Below are positions 5,356 to 8,813 of a DNA stretch of 8,813 bases, in pieces. Source of the stretch: Candidatus Freyrarchaeum guaymasense (GTDB lineage Archaea; Asgardarchaeota; Jordarchaeia; Jordarchaeales; Freyrarchaeaceae); contig JAUQZD010000039.1 in NCBI GenBank assembly GCA_030587405.1, forward strand, positions 1-8,813, given 5' to 3'. The notes below the pieces were generated by a model. That model saw only the letters and a list, made by a program, of their open reading frames with translations. It was not told the origin of the DNA and did no database searches. The translations under genes were made by a program, and so were the position numbers. Within the stretch, counting starts at the first letter, position 1; each line of letters opens with the position of its first letter.

Positions 5356-6708
5356 TCACCCCATGTTTCTCTCGAGTGTTTCCATTGCTAGCTTTACGAG
5401 GTCTTTCAGCTTCTGCTCCGTCTTCGCCTCGGCGGTCACCCTTATGAGGGGCTGGGTGTTTGAAGGCCTCACTATGAACCATCCATCCTCCAAGTCTACT
5501 CTCACTCCGTCCATCGTGTTGAGGGTGTACCCTGACCTTTCCAGCTCCTCCTTAACCCGGTTGACCACCTGGAACTTTTCCTCGTCCGGGCACTTCACGG
5601 TCTTCTCAACTATCGGGTATTGGGGGATCTCGTCCGCTATCTGGGATAGGGGGCGTCCCTCCCTGGCAACTATTTCAGCCATTAGGAGGCTTGCCTGTAT
5701 TCCGTCGTCGAACGGGTAGAGGAAGCTTGAGTAGTAGTGTCCTGATGCCTCCACCCCGAAGACGGCTCCGTGCCTCTTTATCGCTTCGGTCATGAAGACG
5801 TCTCCCACCCGCTCCCAGACGAGCTCCCCTCCAAGGGACTCCACCTGCTCCTTGACTATCATGGAGCACGAGATGTTCGCCACGACCTTCCCCTTCCTGC
5901 GTGAGAGGGCCTCCCTGGCGAGTATTACGCCCGCTGTTTCAGCCCTGAGGACGCGGCCTTTATCGTCGACGAAGACTGCTCTGTCAGCGTCTCCGTCGTA
6001 TGCCACCCCCATGTCTGCTCCAACGGAGAGGGTGAGGGACTGCAGCTCGTTCACGGTTCCCTCCCTGGGATGAGGATCCCTCCCGGGAAAGGAGCCGTCA
6101 GGCTGAGCGTTGATCGTGTAAACCTTCACCCCCGCCCGCCTGAAGAGTTCCGGGGCGACCGTTGATGCTGCACCACACCCCGGGTCGAGGACGACCTTTA
6201 ACGGCCGCTCTATAACCGTTCTTTCGAGGAGGAATTCTTGGTAGGATGCTACGACCACTTCGGTGTTTATGCTTCTCGGAGATCCGATCTTGTCCCATGG
6301 CTTCTTAAGGAAGGAGCCCTTAAGGAATATGTTTTTTACTTCGGCGTTCTCCCTTGAGAAGCCTGTTCCGTCCGGGTGCCTGAACCTTATGCCCGTGAAT
6401 GGGGGAGGGTTATGGGACGCTGTGACCATGACTCCAGCTTTGTAGTCGCCCGTCCAGAGGTGGAAGTTGAATACTGGTATTGGAACCATCCCCACGGAGA
6501 CTGCGTCGCACCCGGAGGAGCATAGCCCCGCTGTTAGGGCTTGCTCGACGAGGCGTGAGCTTGCCCGGACGTCCCTCCCCGTCGCAACGACGCCTGACCC
6601 GTTAAGGTATGTTCCTAAGGCTAAGCCCACTTTCACGCTGAACTCGGCATCTAGGTCCTCGTTAAACACGCCTCTAATGTCGTACGCTCTAAAAACGTGC
6701 TCCTGCAA
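5356..6708 (-). CDS. Phosphoglucomutase/phosphomannomutase (alpha-D-phosphohexomutase)
   Basis: This cytosolic enzyme moves phosphate between C1 and C6 of a hexose phosphate through a phosphoserine, feeding nucleotide-sugar, glycan or glycogen synthesis. All four family sites are visible in 450 residues: TASHNPP (96-102, phosphoserine S98), the metal loop DGDADR (238-243), the sugar-binding loop VEASGHYY (319-326) and the phosphate-binding RPSNTQPLIRV (414-424). The N-terminus FRAYDIRGVF is also typical. The last loop has Q419 where most members have Glu (SNTEP). The sequence does not decide between glucose, mannose and glucosamine phosphates. The start is TTG at 6708, with GGAGGG (6720-6715) 6 bases upstream. 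The gene converges on spcS with a 12-base gap, and an IS607 element lies about 60 bases upstream of its start. Confidence 0.92.
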   Translation of the reverse strand: MQEHVFRAYDIRGVFNEDLDAEFSVKVGLALGTYLNGSGVVATGRDVRASSRLVEQALTAGLCSSGCDAVSVGMVPIPVFNFHLWTGDYKAGVMVTASHNPPPFTGIRFRHPDGTGFSRENAEVKNIFLKGSFLKKPWDKIGSPRSINTEVVVASYQEFLLERTVIERPLKVVLDPGCGAASTVAPELFRRAGVKVYTINAQPDGSFPGRDPHPREGTVNELQSLTLSVGADMGVAYDGDADRAVFVDDKGRVLRAETAGVILAREALSRRKGKVVANISCSMIVKEQVESLGGELVWERVGDVFMTEAIKRHGAVFGVEASGHYYSSFLYPFDDGIQASLLMAEIVAREGRPLSQIADEIPQYPIVEKTVKCPDEEKFQVVNRVKEELERSGYTLNTMDGVRVDLEDGWFIVRPSNTQPLIRVTAEAKTEQKLKDLVKLAMETLERNMG

Positions 6709-6778
6709 GGATAACCCTCCTAGACATGCAAATTATTTTCTTAGCTTCCTTTTCTCTTTTTTGACTGGGGGCAAAAAC

Positions 6779-6819
6779 CTTTAAATATAGCGAAGTGTAA
6801 CTTTTCGTAGTGAAGTGTA
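6779..6819 (+). promoter_or_regulatory. Promoter of tnpA with paired GAAGTGTA repeats
   Basis: TTTAAATATA (6780-6789) is a good archaeal TATA box preceded by an A-rich stretch. Transcription would start near 6810. GAAGTGTA occurs at 6792-6799 and 6812-6819, exactly 20 bases apart, about two helix turns, so proteins bound to both would face the same side. The MerR-like domain of TnpA is a natural candidate binder, for end recognition, autorepression or both. ATG 6824 follows 4 bases after the second copy. Confidence 0.5.
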
Positions 6820-6823
6820 GTAT

Positions 6824-7462
6824 ATGAATGAGAGGTTATTACCGCTTAGGGAAGCTTGTAGAAGGCTTGGGATTCACTTTGTCACTTTGAAGAGGTGGAT
6901 TTACTCTGGTAAGATTAGAGCAGTTAAAACTCCTACTGGTAGGTGGATGATTCCAGAAAGCGAGATAGAGGGAATAATAGGTGGTAAAGGAGAAGTCAGA
7001 GAGGTTAGAGCTGTTATTTATGCTCGTGTAAGTTCTTCGGACCAGAAGAGTGATTTAGAGAGACAGGTAGAGTACCTCACACAGTACTGTACTGCTAAAG
7101 GCTACAGAGTAGTTGATGTCTTAAGCGATATAGCTAGTGGACTTAAGGCTAATCGTAGAGGATTAATGAAGCTCTTTAACTATGTAGTGAACAAGCAAAT
7201 AGATATAGTTGTAGCTACCTACAAAGATAGACTAACGAGATTTGGCTTTGAGTACTTAGAATACTTCTTCAAACAATACAGAGTTAAGATAGAGGTTGTC
7301 TATGGTGAGGAACCTAAGGATGCATACCAAGAACTAGTTGAAGATTTACTGGCAATTGTAACGAGTTTTGCTGGTAAGCTGTATGGTATGAGGAGCCATA
7401 GGAAAAAGAAGCTCGTTCAAGGATTTAAACAGCTCCTAGGAGAGGTAGAGAAGAATGGCTAA
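6824..7462 (+). CDS. tnpA: IS607-family serine recombinase TnpA
   Basis: This is a small serine recombinase that excises and inserts the element. Residues 5-50 form a MerR-like winged helix (LREACRRLGIHFVTLKRW, then TGRWMIPESEIE) at the N-terminus, the hallmark of IS607 TnpA, in contrast to resolvases with a C-terminal DNA-binding domain. The catalytic domain starts at VIYARVSSSDQKSDLERQ (64-81). S70 is the expected nucleophile by alignment with resolvase S10, with R68 next to it. KDRLTRFG (134-141) carries the other conserved arginines. The C-terminal helix is basic (RSHRKKK). At 212 residues the gene is full length. It overlaps tnpB by 8 bases, so the two are translated together. Its codon use is AT-rich, unlike the neighbouring genes. 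Confidence 0.93.
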   Translation: MNERLLPLREACRRLGIHFVTLKRWIYSGKIRAVKTPTGRWMIPESEIEGIIGGKGEVREVRAVIYARVSSSDQKSDLERQVEYLTQYCTAKGYRVVDVLSDIASGLKANRRGLMKLFNYVVNKQIDIVVATYKDRLTRFGFEYLEYFFKQYRVKIEVVYGEEPKDAYQELVEDLLAIVTSFAGKLYGMRSHRKKKLVQGFKQLLGEVEKNG

Positions 7463-8753
7463 AGTAACGAGGACAGTCATAGTTAGGAGCATTAAACTTC
7501 CTAGGAAGGTGTTCAGAGTCTTCATTGAGCTTGAGGGTATGTATCGCGATGTGGTTGAACAACTAGTACTCTACGCTATAAGAAATGGTATTAAGAGTTT
7601 CACCAGACTCAAAGCACTAAAGTACCGTGAAATGAGGAGCCTTTACCCACAACTACCATCACACTACGTTTATACTGCTTGTCAAGACGCTAGTACTAGA
7701 GCTAAGAGCTTCCTAAGACTAAAGAAGCTTGGATTAACCGAGAGAGACTATCCAAAGGTTAAGAAAGTCTCTATTTGGCTAGACGACCATCTATGGAAAC
7801 CAAATGGATATACTTCAATTAAAATAGCTACCCATAGAGGATGGGTTACAGTAGAGTTTGAGCCTTATAAACAGTACTGGAAGTACGTTAACTGGGGATG
7901 GAAACTAACTAGTGAAGCTAAGGTTAAGCTTGATAAAAAGAATAGACAACTCACATTCTACCTCATCTTCGTTAGGGAAATCGAGAAGTATGAGCCTAGA
8001 GGTTACCTACCTGTAGATGTAAACGAAAACAATGTTACAATACTCGCTGACAGTGTTGCATTCCTCTTTGAGACTAATACTGAGAAGCTTGTCCTTGGTT
8101 ACTACTATCGTAGGAGGAAGGTACAGGAGAAGTACGATAAGCTATACGGTAAGAAGTCAAGGATTAAGAAGAGAGTTTTGAAGAAACTTAAGGAGGGAAA
8201 GAAGAAACATGATATCAAGTGGAAGATAGCGAGTCTAATTGTTAGAACTGCTCATGAGAAGCAATGCGCTGTCGTTCTTGAGAAGCTGGGTAGGAAACCA
8301 GCTAGTAACATGGTTAAGAGGATAAAAGATAAGCAACTACGGCATAGGATTTTCCAAGCTTCGTTCAAGGGTATTCAGAAAGCGATTAAGGAGAAGGCTA
8401 GGGAGTACGGTGTACCGATAATCTACGTTAACCCAAGGAATACTTCAAAACTATGCCCAGTACATGGCACACCGATAAACCACGGTAATGGTTCTAGGAT
8501 AGGTAGGTGCAGTAAAGGTGGTGAGTTATGGCATCGAGATGTAGTTGCATGTTGGAATCTCCTCCTTAGAGCCCTACGGGGTGATGGGAGCCACGCTCCA
8601 AGCCCCGTAGGGCTAGACGTAGATGGGAGCCTCGTTCCGTTGGACTCGACAGCCACCCATGACCCCGTAGGGTTAAGCAAGTCCCTATGGGCGAGGTGGA
8701 AGTCCACACCGCAGATACAATATGCTACAAATCTAAATAGAATGAAGCGGTAG
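7455..8753 (+). CDS. tnpB: TnpB, RNA-guided DNA nuclease of the transposon
   Basis: TnpB is the ancestor-type RuvC nuclease related to Cas12. It cuts DNA guided by omega RNA made from the element's 3' end, which helps the transposon persist. In 432 residues the RuvC sites are D188 (LPVDVNENNVTI), E276 (AVVLEKLG) and D362 (WHRDVVACWNLL). The zinc-ribbon region between RuvC-II and III reads TSKLCPVHGTP and later RCSKGGELWHRD. It offers C334, H337, C352 and H360 and lacks the usual paired cysteines, a variant I believe also occurs in other archaeal TnpBs. The N-terminal half is basic, as expected for RNA binding. The tail after about residue 372 is low in recognisable motifs and overlaps the predicted omega RNA. 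The nuclease residues are present, so activity is plausible. ATG 7455 overlaps the end of tnpA. Confidence 0.92.
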   Translation: MAKVTRTVIVRSIKLPRKVFRVFIELEGMYRDVVEQLVLYAIRNGIKSFTRLKALKYREMRSLYPQLPSHYVYTACQDASTRAKSFLRLKKLGLTERDYPKVKKVSIWLDDHLWKPNGYTSIKIATHRGWVTVEFEPYKQYWKYVNWGWKLTSEAKVKLDKKNRQLTFYLIFVREIEKYEPRGYLPVDVNENNVTILADSVAFLFETNTEKLVLGYYYRRRKVQEKYDKLYGKKSRIKKRVLKKLKEGKKKHDIKWKIASLIVRTAHEKQCAVVLEKLGRKPASNMVKRIKDKQLRHRIFQASFKGIQKAIKEKAREYGVPIIYVNPRNTSKLCPVHGTPINHGNGSRIGRCSKGGELWHRDVVACWNLLLRALRGDGSHAPSPVGLDVDGSLVPLDSTATHDPVGLSKSLWARWKSTPQIQYATNLNRMKR

Positions 8754-8761
8754 GGACAAAC
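8570..8761 (+). ncRNA. Predicted omega RNA (reRNA) of the TnpB system
   Basis: The 3' end of tnpB turns GC-rich and strongly structured. AGCCCTACGGGG (8570-8581) pairs perfectly with CCCCGTAGGGCT (8603-8614), 12 bp, and the loop contains GGAGC/GCTCC. CCCCGTAGGG recurs at 8663-8672 and a related CCCTATGGG follows near 8683. GTGG AAGT CCAC forms a small hairpin near 8696-8707. In this system the omega RNA scaffold overlaps the end of tnpB and the guide begins at the element's right end. Its 5' end is not determined, and the right end near 8761 is inferred. Confidence 0.6.
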
Positions 8762-8813
8762 GGATGGAAACTAACTAGTGAAGCTAAGGTTAAGCTTGAT
8801 AAAAAGAATAGAC
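8762..8813 (+). repeat. Second copy of an internal tnpB segment, cut by the window end
   Basis: These 52 bases are identical to 7896-7947 inside tnpB, and the match is still running at the window edge. It begins exactly at a GG; the base before it differs (C at 8761, G at 7895). It lies 9 bases after the tnpB stop. It is either the right half of another tnpB into which this element inserted, or an assembly join through a repeat. Confidence 0.9.

Larger units (their letters stand above)
6769..8763 (+). mobile_element. IS607-type transposon with tnpA and tnpB
   Basis: The element is about 2.0 kb, with a serine recombinase followed by TnpB, the IS607 arrangement. IS607 elements lack terminal inverted repeats and recombine at GG dinucleotides. 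I place the left core GG at 6769-6770 in ACTGGGG (6764-6770) and the right core GG at 8762-8763. These ends are inferred, not proven. The element is much more AT-rich than the genes before it, which indicates recent arrival. Both proteins look intact, so it may be active. After 8762 the sequence repeats an internal part of tnpB. Confidence 0.8.

Overview
This window comes from an archaeon. It carries an archaeal-type SelB (selenocysteine elongation factor) and SepSecS (O-phosphoseryl-tRNA(Sec):selenocysteinyl-tRNA synthase), an AbrB/PIN toxin-antitoxin pair, an archaeal phosphohexomutase, TATA-like rather than -35/-10 promoters, and an IS607-type transposon whose TnpB looks like those of thermophilic archaea. 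The host genes are GC-rich with heavy AGG arginine use, and two start at TTG behind a good Shine-Dalgarno. Selenocysteine is known in few archaea (Methanococcales, Methanopyrus, some Asgard lineages). Codon style and TnpB type hint at a hot-spring Thermoproteota-like lineage, but this is inference and the taxon cannot be fixed from the sequence.

Layout. 1-740: gene-poor. It holds the 5' part of an unidentified minus-strand gene running off the left edge, two strong stem-loops, and short minus-strand open stretches, one interrupted by a single TGA. 751-1386: an unidentified gene (best start 913) with a leader that can hide its ribosome site, followed by a terminator-like hairpin plus T-run. 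1387-1806: mostly empty, ending in an inverted repeat centred on a TATA-like box. 1825-2512: vapB-vapC with overlapping ends. 2642-5343: selB and spcS (SepSecS), overlapping, with spcS close to the selB stop. 5356-6708: a phosphoglucomutase/phosphomannomutase on the minus strand, converging on spcS. About 6769-8763: an AT-rich IS607-type element (serine recombinase tnpA, RNA-guided nuclease tnpB, probable omega RNA at the 3' end), inserted about 60 bp upstream of the mutase start.

How the genes work together. SepSecS converts phosphoseryl-tRNA(Sec) to Sec-tRNA(Sec), and SelB delivers it to UGA codons marked by a SECIS element, so the two consecutive steps lie in one operon. The partners expected elsewhere are tRNA(Sec), PSTK, selenophosphate synthetase and the selenoproteins; none is recognisable here. 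The mutase belongs to sugar-phosphate and nucleotide-sugar metabolism and has no evident link to selenium.

The main points for follow-up are the selB-spcS operon itself, and the last 52 bases, which exactly repeat an internal part of tnpB and start at a GG. The same 7-base context precedes that GG in tnpB and at the left end of the element. This fits one IS607 copy inserted into another copy's tnpB, collapsed in assembly.
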